The notes: a model not told the origin generated them from the sequence alone. A DNA stretch of 64,000 bases from Opitutaceae bacterium (GCA_028284235.1 JANQSC010000071.1:124001-188000); one strand, 5' to 3'. Positions 34,193 to 43,334 are shown, counted from the first letter of the stretch. Numbers and translations: made by a program.

Positions 34193-34223
34193 CCACGACA
34201 ACTTATTGATAGAGAAGCTCGAA

Positions 34224-34706
34224 CTAGAGGGCGATTCCCTCCGTTCCGGGTGTCAGGGCGATGTCAGCGGCGGCTTTGAAGATGTCGGTCGCGTAGACAA
34301 GCCCTTCGACCCGCCCCTCGTCGATCACGGGAATGCACTCGGACTCGCTCGCGCCGGCCATCAGCACGAGGCGGGCCAGAGAGGTTTGCGGGCTAGCTGT
34401 GGTCGGTTCGGGAGTGAGCAGAGTGGAGACGGAAAGACTCAATCGACTTTCGGCGAACGGCAGGAATTCACTCTCTCCGGAATTGCCTTCGACAGGTTTC
34501 CAATCGCCGACCAGACCCCAAACGATTTGGTTGGGAGTGACGACTCCGGCGAAGTCGCCTTCCTGATTGATAATGGCGATCGCTCCGGTGTCGTGTTTGG
34601 TCTGCTCGCCGTAGAGTATGATGCCCATTGCTTCGCGAATTGTATGCTCCGTGCTGATACGGAGAAATCGCTTGGTCATCAGATCGCTGGCTCGGGTCAT
34701 CGACAT
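34224..34706 (-). CDS. Small two-CBS-domain protein
   Basis: 160 aa consisting of two CBS units: ASDLMTKRFLRISTEHTIREAMGIILYG...GAIAIINQEGDFAGVVTPNQIV and VSTLLTPEPTTASPQTSLARLVLMAGASESECIPVIDEGRVEGLVYATDIF. CBS pairs bind adenosyl ligands and regulate partner proteins. It starts nine bases after the SulP gene ends, which itself has a C-terminal CBS region, so it is likely a regulatory partner of that transporter. Confidence 0.83.
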   Translation of the reverse strand: MSMTRASDLMTKRFLRISTEHTIREAMGIILYGEQTKHDTGAIAIINQEGDFAGVVTPNQIVWGLVGDWKPVEGNSGESEFLPFAESRLSLSVSTLLTPEPTTASPQTSLARLVLMAGASESECIPVIDEGRVEGLVYATDIFKAAADIALTPGTEGIAL

Positions 34707-34715
34707 CGTTCTTCG

Positions 34716-36992
34716 CTATGCTTTGGGCAAAGCTTTTTCGGGGTTGAAATCCAGGGCGGCGCCGAGTCCTTTCAGCATGCCAAGCGGTGTCGCCATTCCG
34801 GTGAGCCGTCCTTCTTCGTCGGAAACAGGCAAGGTCTGCAACTTGAGCGACTTCGACAGATAGAGGGCTTCCTCGAGGGACGCGTCGACTTCGATGCGCG
34901 GGAGGTCCTTGCGGGCCCGAGCGCCAATACTCTCAGTGAATTGGCTGCGCATGCATTCGCCCAGGGCTTCGTCTTCGAGGACATCAGCGGTTTGGGGATC
35001 GATATTGTTTCCGAGCGATTGGAGGACGTTCCAAAGGCTGAGCTCGGAGTCGAGTTTTCCTTCCGCGTTCTGAAGGAAGAGCGGCTGAGCCGCTTTTTGG
35101 TCAACGGTTTTCATCATCTCCGAAATGAGCCAGACCGCTTCGCGAATTTGATGCTGATTTCCGAATCGAAGGATTCGTTTTGAATGAATATCAGAAATGC
35201 GGATACGGGCTTCCGGAGAATTGACCGATTTTTTCATAGCGTCGTCGCGCCGTCGTTCCATTTCGACGATGCTCCAGGCGCGGGCGAGAGCGAGCTCCAT
35301 GGATTGGAAGAGTTTGTTGTCCGCGTAGAAGAGGTTTTGCTCGCCAATTTGGGTACGCAGCCCGGATCCGGTCATGATCTGCTTGAGACTGTCCTCGATG
35401 CCGCAAACCACGAGTTGGAGGCCGCGCGACTTGAGGATTTCGTCGAATCGCTCCAGAATCGCCATGGCGGTGCTGCCCACGGCCCGCAGGCGCTTCATGC
35501 GCAAAATGACGACGCGGGTTTTCGGGGTGATGCACTCGAGGAGTTCGTAGTCGAGATCTTCCGCGGCGGCGAAGTAGAGGTCTCCCTCCATATTGACGGT
35601 GACGACTTCTGACTGAGGCGCGCGATTGAAAGGGACTTCGTCGAACCCCGAATCGGGCCGCTGGACGAGCTGGGTCAGATCGGTCTGGCCAGTAACGCGC
35701 AGGAGGAGAACGATGGAAAGAAAGACGCCCACGAATACGGCGTACTCGAGCGGGAGGATCAGCGTGGAGACGAGCGTCCCGAAGAGGACGAGGCGCGACT
35801 GGTTGCTCGATTTCCAAGTGATGATGAGCCGTCGTTTGTCGACCATTGTGTAGGCGACGACGATGAGAATTCCCGCAAGACTCGCTTTCGGGATATAGTT
35901 GGCGATCGGGGCGAAGAGGACGATTGTGGCGGCGGTCCAGAACGCGGAGAAGATCGCGGCCATACGGGTCTTGCCGCCCGACTTGTAGCATACGGCAGTT
36001 CGAGTAAAGGAACCGGACCCGGCGAAGGAGGAGAAGAACGAGCCGACGATATTGCCCATTCCTTGGCCGACGAATTCGCGGTTGAAGTCGAGCCGCTGTC
36101 CCGATTGAGAGGCGACCGCCCGAGCGATGGACGCGGCTTCGATCAGTCCCAGAATCGCCAGCGCCGCGGCGCCCACGCCGAGCTCGCGCGTGAGTTCAAA
36201 GGGAGGCGGGGCAATGAGCTGGGGAAAGTGGAAGAGGTTGAGCGAAGCGGAGATGGGCTCGATGTCTTTGACGATTTCAATTTTGCTCGCCCCCATTTCC
36301 GGCAAGTGCCAACCCAGAAAATAGGCGAGCGCTCCGGATATTAAGATCCCCACGAGGGCTCCGGGAATGTGCCGGTTCAGCATGGGAAGAAATATGACGC
36401 ACAACGCGGTCGCCGCTCCAAGGGCGAGAGCGAAGAAATTCGATTCCGGCAGGGCTTCGAAGGTAAACGAGAGGACTTGAAAGAAATGCTCGGGGCGTTC
36501 GTCTAAGGTGATGCCGAGCAGGTTCTTGATTTGGTTGGCAGCGATGAGGATACCGGCGCCCGCAGTGAATCCAACCACGACGGAATGGGAAACGTAGCGA
36601 ATGATGCCACCAAGCCGAAGCGCTCCGAACATCAATTGAATCGCCCCAGTGAGAAAGGTGAGGAGCAGAACGATCTCGAGCAGGCCGTAGCCGTATTTCT
36701 CCGGCAGATGCGCGGTCAAACTGAGGATCACCATGCAGATGGCATTGGTCGGCCCTGTCACGAGGTGATTCGAGCTGCCAATCACGGCAGATACTACGCA
36801 AGTCACCATCGCGGTGTACAATCCCCACACCGGAGGCAGACCCGCGATCAACGCGTAGGCCATGGCTTGCGGAACGCCCATTACCGCGACGGTGAGTCCG
36901 GAAATCGCATCGGCTCGCAGGTCGGCCTTCCAGTAGTCGCGCAGCCGGGAGGGTCCGGATTGAATTGCGGAGGCGAGGCGTTGGAAGGGCAT
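34716..36992 (-). CDS. SulP-family anion transporter with STAS and CBS domains
   Basis: 758 aa from the ATG at 36992. The frame extends to 37427, but the extra 145 residues are Arg/Ser-rich and antiparallel to nothing recognisable, and they overlap the enolase-family gene, so they are rejected. The membrane part (about residues 20-430) starts with DLRADAISGLTVAVMGVPQAMAYALIAGLPPVWGLY, the SulP signature. A STAS domain (about 440-560) contains VVILRMKRLRAVGSTAMAILERFDEIL, and the C-terminus has a CBS pair starting near RISDIHSKRIL. SulP transporters carry sulfate, bicarbonate or dicarboxylates; sulfate is attractive beside the sulfatases but is not shown. Confidence 0.88.
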   Translation of the reverse strand: MPFQRLASAIQSGPSRLRDYWKADLRADAISGLTVAVMGVPQAMAYALIAGLPPVWGLYTAMVTCVVSAVIGSSNHLVTGPTNAICMVILSLTAHLPEKYGYGLLEIVLLLTFLTGAIQLMFGALRLGGIIRYVSHSVVVGFTAGAGILIAANQIKNLLGITLDERPEHFFQVLSFTFEALPESNFFALALGAATALCVIFLPMLNRHIPGALVGILISGALAYFLGWHLPEMGASKIEIVKDIEPISASLNLFHFPQLIAPPPFELTRELGVGAAALAILGLIEAASIARAVASQSGQRLDFNREFVGQGMGNIVGSFFSSFAGSGSFTRTAVCYKSGGKTRMAAIFSAFWTAATIVLFAPIANYIPKASLAGILIVVAYTMVDKRRLIITWKSSNQSRLVLFGTLVSTLILPLEYAVFVGVFLSIVLLLRVTGQTDLTQLVQRPDSGFDEVPFNRAPQSEVVTVNMEGDLYFAAAEDLDYELLECITPKTRVVILRMKRLRAVGSTAMAILERFDEILKSRGLQLVVCGIEDSLKQIMTGSGLRTQIGEQNLFYADNKLFQSMELALARAWSIVEMERRRDDAMKKSVNSPEARIRISDIHSKRILRFGNQHQIREAVWLISEMMKTVDQKAAQPLFLQNAEGKLDSELSLWNVLQSLGNNIDPQTADVLEDEALGECMRSQFTESIGARARKDLPRIEVDASLEEALYLSKSLKLQTLPVSDEEGRLTGMATPLGMLKGLGAALDFNPEKALPKA

Positions 36993-37074
36993 AGAGGCGT
37001 TGAAAACGAAGGTCTCGGGAAAACAGCCTAGGCCCTCGTTCCCGCTTGGCAAGCGTCGGGAAGACGCGTGGCGC

Positions 37075-38238
37075 CTAATCGACGGGCGCGGTCGACTCGC
37101 TGATTGCCGCGATTCGTTCGTCGATAAATTCGGGAGTGATAAAGTCCATACCGTGGCCGGGGCGCGACAACGGCGCGACGAATCCGCCATCGGAGATCTC
37201 CGTGGTTTGGGCGGGCGCGAAATCGTTGAGCCATTGATGCACTTGGTGATTCTCCACGGAGTCGCACTGAGAGAGCGAAACACCGAAGTGAACACTACAG
37301 GCGAACAAGCAAACGCCGTTGGCGGCGTGAATCGTGCAAGGGAGGCCGCTCGCTCCCGCGGCCGCGGCGATCTTGCGCGCTTCGGTGATGCCTCCGCAGG
37401 CGCCCAAATCGAAATGGACGAATTCAACGGCGCGGGAACGTATCAGCTCGGCAAAGGCGTCAACGCCATACACGCTTTCATGGCCGCACACGGGGATGCC
37501 GCTTTCGGCGTTGATCTGGGCGTGTCCGGCATTGTCGGAAAGCGCTGCTGGAGACTCGAACCAGTAGAGGTCGAACGCCTCTGCTCGGCGGGCAATTTGC
37601 ATTGCTTCCGGAACCGAGTAGGCATGCAAGGCGTCAATCATGAGGCGACCCTCGGGGCCAATGGCCTCCCGAGCGCCGCGAATGCGATCGAGGTCTTCGT
37701 CTTGGGAGATTCCGCCCACTTTGATTTTCGCTCCTGAGAATCCGCGCGATCGGTAGCCTGCGATCTCCTCCTTGAGTTGGGCGACGCCTTTGCCATTGCC
37801 GTAAAGCCCGCCACTTGCGTAGCTCAGAACGCGATCGGAACGCCGGCCGAGTAGATCTGAGAGCGGAGAGTCGAGCAATTTGCCGCGCAAGTCCCACAGC
37901 GCGACATCCAAGCCGCTCAGAGCGTTTACCACGGGACCCTCGACACTCGACAATGACGCTGTCCCAACGATCTTCTCCCGGATGCGTTCGGGCGAATGCG
38001 GGTCTTCACCGACCACGACGGGAGCGAAGTCGTCGTTGATCCGGTCGACCAGCCGGCCGGGTGAATCGTGGAACGGAGCGATTTCGCCCACGCCGACAGC
38101 CCCGTTCCGCGCTTCGACGAAAACGAAGATCACTTCCTTCGTATTGAACACCTCGACCGGGTTCCAGAGCGGATCTTTCAGAGGGAAGCGAATGGACTTC
38201 GCGAATGCGCGTTTAATCAATTGACGTTCCGTTTTCAT
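37075..38238 (-). CDS. Enolase-superfamily enzyme, mandelate racemase subgroup
   Basis: 387 aa from the ATG at 38238 (the frame extends to 38460 but the added part is not conserved in character). The catalytic and metal residues are readable: Lys171-x-Lys173 in AKIKVGG, metal ligands Asp202 (MIDALHAY), Glu228 (WFESPA) and Glu254 (CGHES), Asp277 in HFDLGACGG and His304 in CTIHAANG. The Asp/His pair on late strands places it with the mandelate racemase subgroup, which includes sugar acid dehydratases such as L-fuconate, L-rhamnonate or galactonate dehydratase. A role in oxidising a sugar from the fucosidase locus is possible but it is 30 kb away. Confidence 0.83.
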   Translation of the reverse strand: MKTERQLIKRAFAKSIRFPLKDPLWNPVEVFNTKEVIFVFVEARNGAVGVGEIAPFHDSPGRLVDRINDDFAPVVVGEDPHSPERIREKIVGTASLSSVEGPVVNALSGLDVALWDLRGKLLDSPLSDLLGRRSDRVLSYASGGLYGNGKGVAQLKEEIAGYRSRGFSGAKIKVGGISQDEDLDRIRGAREAIGPEGRLMIDALHAYSVPEAMQIARRAEAFDLYWFESPAALSDNAGHAQINAESGIPVCGHESVYGVDAFAELIRSRAVEFVHFDLGACGGITEARKIAAAAGASGLPCTIHAANGVCLFACSVHFGVSLSQCDSVENHQVHQWLNDFAPAQTTEISDGGFVAPLSRPGHGMDFITPEFIDERIAAISESTAPVD

Positions 38239-38376
38239 TAGGTCGGTAGGCGCTGAATGGGCGCGGATGGATGATGGAGGGGGCGGTGACTTTGACAAGC
38301 GCCATTGCGCGTTTGGAGCGACCTTTGCAATCATTGACATCGACACGGTTCGGGCTTGCCTTGATGTCCATTTCCA

Positions 38377-38691
38377 ATGGAAGAGTCTGAAAAACGTGAG
38401 AATGCCTGGATTGGAGATGCCATATTGGCTCTCTTCGCCCGCGAGTGGATACTCAAGCAAACGGATATCGAACCGGGACAGCGGATTGAAGTCTTTACTG
38501 GGATGACTTCAAATCGGTTTCTCGCCTGTATCGGCGAACCCACTCTGATGGAGTCGCAGATCGGATCCATATACGCGAAGGAAGGTTTGCCGGCCGCGTT
38601 CCAGCATATCGAAACACACATTCTGCCTGTATTCGAAAAGCAGAGACGTAATGCTACTAGGAGTGTTCGTAGCTACCGAGACCGGCGTTGA
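38377..38691 (+). CDS. Small RNase III-like domain protein
   Basis: 104 aa. NAWIGDAILALFAREWIL near the N-terminus resembles the RNase III signature helix, in which the Asp of GDAIL would be catalytic, and FTGMTSNRFLACIG resembles the RNase III SNRxLA motif. IGSIYAKEGLPAAFQHI follows the same family order. The protein lacks a dsRNA-binding domain and is about the size of Mini-III. It is divergent from the enolase-family gene by 138 bases. The assignment is by motif reading only; a close paralogue of full-length RNase III may exist elsewhere. Confidence 0.5.
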   Translation: MEESEKRENAWIGDAILALFAREWILKQTDIEPGQRIEVFTGMTSNRFLACIGEPTLMESQIGSIYAKEGLPAAFQHIETHILPVFEKQRRNATRSVRSYRDRR

Positions 38692-38729
38692 GTGGTAGTT
38701 TCCCCGCTGAGCGCGCAAGCGACGATTTA

Positions 38730-38800
38730 AACGCGCCGGGACGTCGCGTTCCACCCTAAGTTCAGGTAGATAAAGGTGGAACGGGCCGTCCCGGCGCGTT
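38730..38800. repeat. Inverted repeat with 25-base arms
   Basis: Arms at 38730-38754 and 38776-38800 are nearly perfect inverted copies, both built around CGCGCCGGGACG and GTTCCAC, with a 21-base AT-richer spacer. It lies between convergent genes (RNase III-like and the minus-strand unknown gene) and is a REP-type palindrome or terminator. Confidence 0.65.
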
Positions 38801-38853
38801 CAGATTCCCTGCGACAACATGAGGTCGGCCGCTACCCGGAATATCCCGGCTTG

Positions 38854-39672
38854 CTAGGTCGTTGGAATTCCCGTAAACGAGAATTGGTTGATCAGCGTGT
38901 CGCGGAGTTTGGGCTGCGTGATTGGGATCGCTTGCAGATCCTCTCTCAGCTGGGCTTTGAAAGCGTCCTGAGTTTCCGGAGACAGTGTCATTTGCTGTCG
39001 GAGTTCGGCGAGCTCGCAGCGGTAGCTGAGCCACTCCACTTTAAAGGCCTTGATCTCGGGGTGGTGGAGAAGCTCGTTCTCGATGGTCCGATACTCGCGC
39101 ATCTTGAGTTCGCCTTCAAGCAGGTCGTTTACGCGCAGGAGAAGCACATGCTGGGACGTTTTAAAACCCTTCGGGTCGAAATTCACGAGCTCGCACTTGA
39201 CCTCGGTGAGAGCGCTGGAGATCTCGTGTTTCTTGATGCGGGTGGCAAGGTGCAAGGCTCGATAGGACCAGTTGTTGAATCCGCGAGCGACGAGCAGGAA
39301 GCGTTGCTGGTGGGTGAGACGATTGACGCGCGTGTGCGGGGCGCCGAGCCCGTGGGCAGGTTTGTTGGCGCTTCGGGCTTCGAGCTGAATGTCGAGCGAC
39401 CGCTCGAAATCGGAAACGCGTCGGATGTACGGCGAGTAGCGCCAGCAGTTGACAAGTGTCGCTCGGATCTGAGCGAGTCGATCCGATTGGTCCGTGTATC
39501 CGAGGAGGTAGAAATACTCGGAGAGGAAGTCGAAATAACAGGCGCTGGCTTGGGAGAAGGCGCAGGCTTTGTTGGAACCGGATTTGCGGAGCAGGGCGCG
39601 GATCGCGTTGCGATCCCGTTTTGAGTCGAGAGGAGACGTAATCGCTTCAGTGCTCGATTTGAGGAAAGTCAT
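38854..39672 (-). CDS. Conserved-looking protein of unknown function
   Basis: 272 aa, no leader and no membrane helix. The sequence is helical and rich in Leu/Arg/Glu, with Tyr-rich text early (ACYFDFLSEYFYLLGY) and a coiled-coil-like run near LLEGELKMREYRTIENELLHH. I do not recognise the family. It starts 52 bases downstream of another unknown gene on the same strand and probably shares its transcript. Its cytoplasmic, acidic-and-basic mix suggests a structural or adaptor role, but this is speculation. Confidence 0.6.
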   Translation of the reverse strand: MTFLKSSTEAITSPLDSKRDRNAIRALLRKSGSNKACAFSQASACYFDFLSEYFYLLGYTDQSDRLAQIRATLVNCWRYSPYIRRVSDFERSLDIQLEARSANKPAHGLGAPHTRVNRLTHQQRFLLVARGFNNWSYRALHLATRIKKHEISSALTEVKCELVNFDPKGFKTSQHVLLLRVNDLLEGELKMREYRTIENELLHHPEIKAFKVEWLSYRCELAELRQQMTLSPETQDAFKAQLREDLQAIPITQPKLRDTLINQFSFTGIPTT

Positions 39673-39724
39673 GACTGCGTGGGAAACAGATACAAGTGAG
39701 TGGGACTAAATCGGTCCGAGAGGA

Positions 39725-40387
39725 TTACTCGTCTTCGTAGCGATTGGCCACTGCCGCGCGACAGTCGCCAATCACCCGGAGCCAAATCTCTCGCAAATCG
39801 AAGATGCGCATCCGCGCGTGTTTCGCGTAGGCGGCGAGAGGGGCGATGTCTAGGGATTCGGTCGTGGAAATAAGAGCGATCAACTGATTTAATTCGTCGA
39901 GACCGCGTTTGAAATAGGCGATGGCCAAGGTGTAGTCGCCGAGGTCGAGCGCGGTGACTGCGAGCAAGCCATACTGATCGGAACGGGTCAGCGTGTTCTG
40001 ATACTCGAGCGCTTGGACGGCGGAAAGGTCGTCCCCGGCGAGCGACACGTGCTGCGTCCACTTTTCCGCGAGCCAGTCGTGCAAGGCCTTGCTGGCGATG
40101 AAGAGCGGGTGTTTGTGGAGCGTGTAGGGCTGATCGGGGATCGCTTCCGAAAGGGGCTCCGAGGGCTCGGAATTCGAGTGGTCGCTCTGCATTTCCCAAC
40201 CCATGTGGTAGGCGACTTCGTCGAGGCGGTTTTGATGACGAGCGAATTGGCTGTAGAGCTTCTGGTACTTGCGGATCTGGCCTTTCTCCGTCTTCAAGTA
40301 GAGCTCCCAGTCGTGCTCGTTCCAAATGGTGTCCCAGCTGTCGTCCCACTCCCCGTCGGAATTGCTGTCGTACTCGAAATTCGCCAT
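39725..40387 (-). CDS. Protein of unknown function, first of a two-gene unit
   Basis: 220 aa. The N-terminus is very acidic and aromatic (NFEYDSNSDGEWDDSWDTIW), followed by a mostly helical region containing TPR-like spacing (GLLAVTALDLGDYTLAIAYFKRGLDEL). There is no signal peptide. It precedes another unknown gene by 52 bases on the minus strand, and is divergent from the acylphosphatase gene. Codon pattern and length support a real gene. Confidence 0.6.
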   Translation of the reverse strand: MANFEYDSNSDGEWDDSWDTIWNEHDWELYLKTEKGQIRKYQKLYSQFARHQNRLDEVAYHMGWEMQSDHSNSEPSEPLSEAIPDQPYTLHKHPLFIASKALHDWLAEKWTQHVSLAGDDLSAVQALEYQNTLTRSDQYGLLAVTALDLGDYTLAIAYFKRGLDELNQLIALISTTESLDIAPLAAYAKHARMRIFDLREIWLRVIGDCRAAVANRYEDE

Positions 40388-40562
40388 AGTGTGCTTACAC
40401 GCTTTTTAAAAAAAGCACTGGACGGTATCCCTGGCAATTTCGTTTGGCAATGGAATTTGTGGAAAAAATCGCGTGTGCGAGAAGCGAGTCGGCAGCCCTC
40501 GCGGGCCGGGCTCGAATATTTGCGGTTGGCAAGGCGCGTTTTGCCTTCAAGATAAATGACTT

Positions 40563-40847
40563 ATGCAGTCCACTGAACAGGTCTTCCATTTGTCGGCGTT
40601 TTTTACAGGGCATGTCCAAGGCGTCGGATTTCGCTATTCCACCAAGGAATTGGCGCAGGGATTCGAAGTGACGGGCTTCGTACGGAATCTGGTGGACGGA
40701 CGCGTGGAGCTCGAAGCGGAAGGCGAGGAAGGGGAGTGCCGACGCTTCTTGAAGGAAATCGAGACGGAACTAGACTCCTACATTCGCGATACGGAGGTGA
40801 AAACGGGCAGTCGGGAGCGCGTCCATACCCAGTTCACCATACGCTAA
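40563..40847 (+). CDS. acyP: Acylphosphatase
   Basis: 94 aa, the standard size. GHVQGVGFRYSTKELA carries the phosphate-binding loop with Arg24, and GFVRNLVDGRVELEAEG the catalytic Asn42. The enzyme hydrolyses the acyl-phosphate bond of molecules such as acetyl phosphate. The stop is 11 bases before the ABC ATPase start, so the two may be transcribed together. Confidence 0.9.
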   Translation: MQSTEQVFHLSAFFTGHVQGVGFRYSTKELAQGFEVTGFVRNLVDGRVELEAEGEEGECRRFLKEIETELDSYIRDTEVKTGSRERVHTQFTIR

Positions 40848-40858
40848 GACGACTTTCG

Positions 40859-41707
40859 ATGAAACTGGCCTTATCGATTTCCGGAGTCACCAAAGACTTC
40901 CGTATTCCGGGTTCGAAGCGTTGGGTGCGAGCGGTAGACAATTTAACCCTTTCGATTCGCGAAAACGAAGTGTACGGTCTCCTGGGGCCCAATGGATCGG
41001 GCAAGAGCACCACGATCAAGATGGCGCTCGGCCTGATGAAACCCAGCGTCGGCGAATGCTCGCTTTTCGGCGTTGCGAGCGACACGCCTTCCGCCCGGTT
41101 GAACGTCGGGTTTCTGCCGGAAGCGCCGTATTTCCAGCGGTTCTTAACTGGACGTGAACTGCTCCGCTATTTTGCGAAACTAGCGGGATTGAGTCGCCCG
41201 GAGACGGCGAAACGCATCGACGCGCTGCTGGAGAAGGTCGGGCTAGAAGACGCGGGCGATCGGCGCGTGGGGGGCTACTCCAAAGGAATGCTCCAGCGCA
41301 TCGGGCTCGCCCAAGCGTTGGTGGGGGATCCGAAGCTGCTTATTTTGGACGAACCGACGGCTGGAGTCGATCCGGTCGGCGCGGCGGAAATCGCGTCGAT
41401 CATCCGAACGCTCAAATCGGAAGGCAAAACGGTCTTGCTCTGTTCGCATCTGCTTTCCCAGGTCGAGTCGGTGTGCGATCGCGTCGCCATCATGGGACGT
41501 GGAAAGCGCTTGCTGGAAGGTTCGATCGACGAGCTGACGCTTGGAACGGACTCGTCCTCGCTACAACTAGACGGCGCGAGTCCTGAGTTGCGCGAATCGG
41601 TTGCAGCCCTGGCCGCCGCGGAAGGGGCCCGGGTCGCTACGCGTCGGAGGAGCTTGGAGGATTTGTTTCTCGAATTGGCGAAAGGGGGCGAAGGCGGTGA
41701 CGACTGA
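40859..41707 (+). CDS. ABC transporter ATP-binding protein
   Basis: 282 aa from the ATG at 40859. Walker A GPNGSGKST lies at residues 43-51; the signature GYSKGMLQRIGLAQAL, Walker B LLILDEPTAG and the switch His (LLCSHLL) follow. This is the CcmA/NatA-like subfamily that pairs with ABC-2 permeases. The stop overlaps the permease start. The pair and the TPR-like gene behind it form a three-gene module of unknown substrate. Confidence 0.93.
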   Translation: MKLALSISGVTKDFRIPGSKRWVRAVDNLTLSIRENEVYGLLGPNGSGKSTTIKMALGLMKPSVGECSLFGVASDTPSARLNVGFLPEAPYFQRFLTGRELLRYFAKLAGLSRPETAKRIDALLEKVGLEDAGDRRVGGYSKGMLQRIGLAQALVGDPKLLILDEPTAGVDPVGAAEIASIIRTLKSEGKTVLLCSHLLSQVESVCDRVAIMGRGKRLLEGSIDELTLGTDSSSLQLDGASPELRESVAALAAAEGARVATRRRSLEDLFLELAKGGEGGDD

Positions 41708-42548
41708 TTCCGAACGGCTCAAATGGTCGCTCGGACGGGCGACCACCATTGGGTTGAACACCTTTCGGGAAGCGGTTCGAATGAAGCTCTTTCTGGCGAT
41801 GACGGCCTTGGCGGTTTGCGCTCTCGCCAGCTCGTTTTTGTTTCGCGAGTTCAACTTCGGTTCTTCCGAGCTGAAATTCATCGCGGATTTCGGCTTCGGC
41901 GGAATGACCGTTTTCGGCTCGGCCTTGGCGGTGATTGTTACCGCCCAGTTGTTTTACGGGGAAATCGAGCACCGTACCGCGTATACGCTCCTGGCGAAAC
42001 CGTTGTACCGATCGGAGTTCGTGCTCGGGAAATTCTTCGGAGCCTGGGCGACGGTGCTGTGTTTCATGGCCATGCTTGCGCTCTGTCTTGTATTCGCTCT
42101 TTGGTGGCGCGAAACGAGTATCATGGCGGAATTCCCCGAGGAATTCGTCAACGGGCGCCGCATCGTGCGCTACGGGGACATTTTGGGCTTCGCCGCCTTG
42201 CAATCAATCCGTATCGGAATTTTGTGCGCGGTGGTCATTCTGTTCTCCACCTACGCGACCTCCGCATTGTTTTCGATGGTCCTTGGAATGCTGGTCTGGA
42301 TCGTTGGTCAGCTCCAACACGTAGCGGTGGAGGCTTGGGCGACGGTTGACAGCTTGATTCTGAAAGGGATCTACGCCTTGGCAAGTTTCGCTCTGCCGAA
42401 CTTCCATCTGTTCGACGTGGGCGAGCGACTGGCGCTCGGGGAAGCTCTGCCGGGGTCGCTCTACGGGAAACTCATTCTATACGGAGCGCTCTACGGAAGC
42501 TTCTACTTAGCAATCGCCTGTATCAGCTTCAACCGTCGTGAATTCTAG
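41697..42548 (+). CDS. ABC transporter permease (ABC-2 type)
   Basis: 283 aa starting at the GTG at 41697, which overlaps the ATPase gene by 11 bases; the frame extends to 41601 but lies inside that gene. Six hydrophobic segments are visible, beginning around LFLAMTALAVCALASSFLF. The text ATIGLNTFREAVRMKLFL is typical of the NosY/ABC-2 permease N-terminus. The substrate is unknown. Confidence 0.85.
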   Translation: MTTDSERLKWSLGRATTIGLNTFREAVRMKLFLAMTALAVCALASSFLFREFNFGSSELKFIADFGFGGMTVFGSALAVIVTAQLFYGEIEHRTAYTLLAKPLYRSEFVLGKFFGAWATVLCFMAMLALCLVFALWWRETSIMAEFPEEFVNGRRIVRYGDILGFAALQSIRIGILCAVVILFSTYATSALFSMVLGMLVWIVGQLQHVAVEAWATVDSLILKGIYALASFALPNFHLFDVGERLALGEALPGSLYGKLILYGALYGSFYLAIACISFNRREF

Positions 42549-43293
42549 CCGAAAACAGATCGCGCTTTTCGTCTTCGCCGCCCTGGTATTGGGGTGGGCC
42601 GTTTCGCCGCTGGACCGCTCGATCGCGACGCAGCTCGGCCAGCGGTCCGGGGTGGAGTCCTTGCGCAATCTCGAATCGCAATTCGGGCAAGGCCTGTCCG
42701 TAGCGATCCTGGGAGGCTATCGCTCTGTCGCCGCAAATCTCGTTTGGCTTTCCAAAAACGGCGACTGGGAGGAGCAGGACGTCGCGGGGACCTTGGGTAA
42801 AATCGCGCTCGCCACGAGCATCGATCCCAGGCCGGAACTCTTCTGGTTGAACGGCGCCCGCATTATCGCCAACGACATGCCGACCTGGGTCGTCGGATAC
42901 GCCAATACCGATCAGCTGATCGAAACGGAAGAGGGACAAGCGGTGGCGCGGCAATACGCTCAGAGAGCGCTGAAATTTCTAGAGGAAAGCCGCCCCTATC
43001 ACGGAGACAATCCAGACGTCTACCTTGAGGAGGCGACGATTCTCTGGCGAAAGACGGGCGACAAGGCGGGCGCTGCCGAGCGGTTGGAAAGGGCGCTTGG
43101 TACCGGCGTGGCGCCGTACGTGATCTATCGGGTTTACGCCGAGCTATTGATTGAACTGGGGCGCAAAGCCGAGGCGCTAGCGGTCTACGAGGCGCACTAT
43201 CAAACACTCCCTGACAACGATGTGGAAGCCATGAAGTTTGTCGTTGCGGAGCGAATACGCAGGCTTCGAAAGGAGCTTGAAGATTCACAATAA
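42538..43293 (+). CDS. Membrane-anchored TPR-like protein coupled to an ABC transporter
   Basis: 251 aa from a GTG at 42538, inside the end of the permease gene. One N-terminal membrane helix (residues 8-25) is followed by helical repeats: QYAQRALKFLEESRPYHGDNPDVYLEEATILWRKTGD and AAERLERALGTGVAPYVIYRVYAELLIELGRKAEALAVYEAHY have TPR spacing. The protein would be in the periplasm, anchored. Translational coupling to the permease makes it a likely accessory of that transporter. I do not know its partner. Confidence 0.7.
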   Translation: MNSSRKQIALFVFAALVLGWAVSPLDRSIATQLGQRSGVESLRNLESQFGQGLSVAILGGYRSVAANLVWLSKNGDWEEQDVAGTLGKIALATSIDPRPELFWLNGARIIANDMPTWVVGYANTDQLIETEEGQAVARQYAQRALKFLEESRPYHGDNPDVYLEEATILWRKTGDKAGAAERLERALGTGVAPYVIYRVYAELLIELGRKAEALAVYEAHYQTLPDNDVEAMKFVVAERIRRLRKELEDSQ

Positions 43294-43334
43294 TCTATCC
43301 TTGCGCGGCGAAAGGGATTCCCTTCAATGACCCT

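Noticed and set aside
36993..37427. 145-residue N-terminal extension of the SulP protein
   Set aside because: It is Arg/Ser/Pro-rich, overlaps the enolase-family gene on the same strand, and the SulP core begins only after the ATG at 36992.
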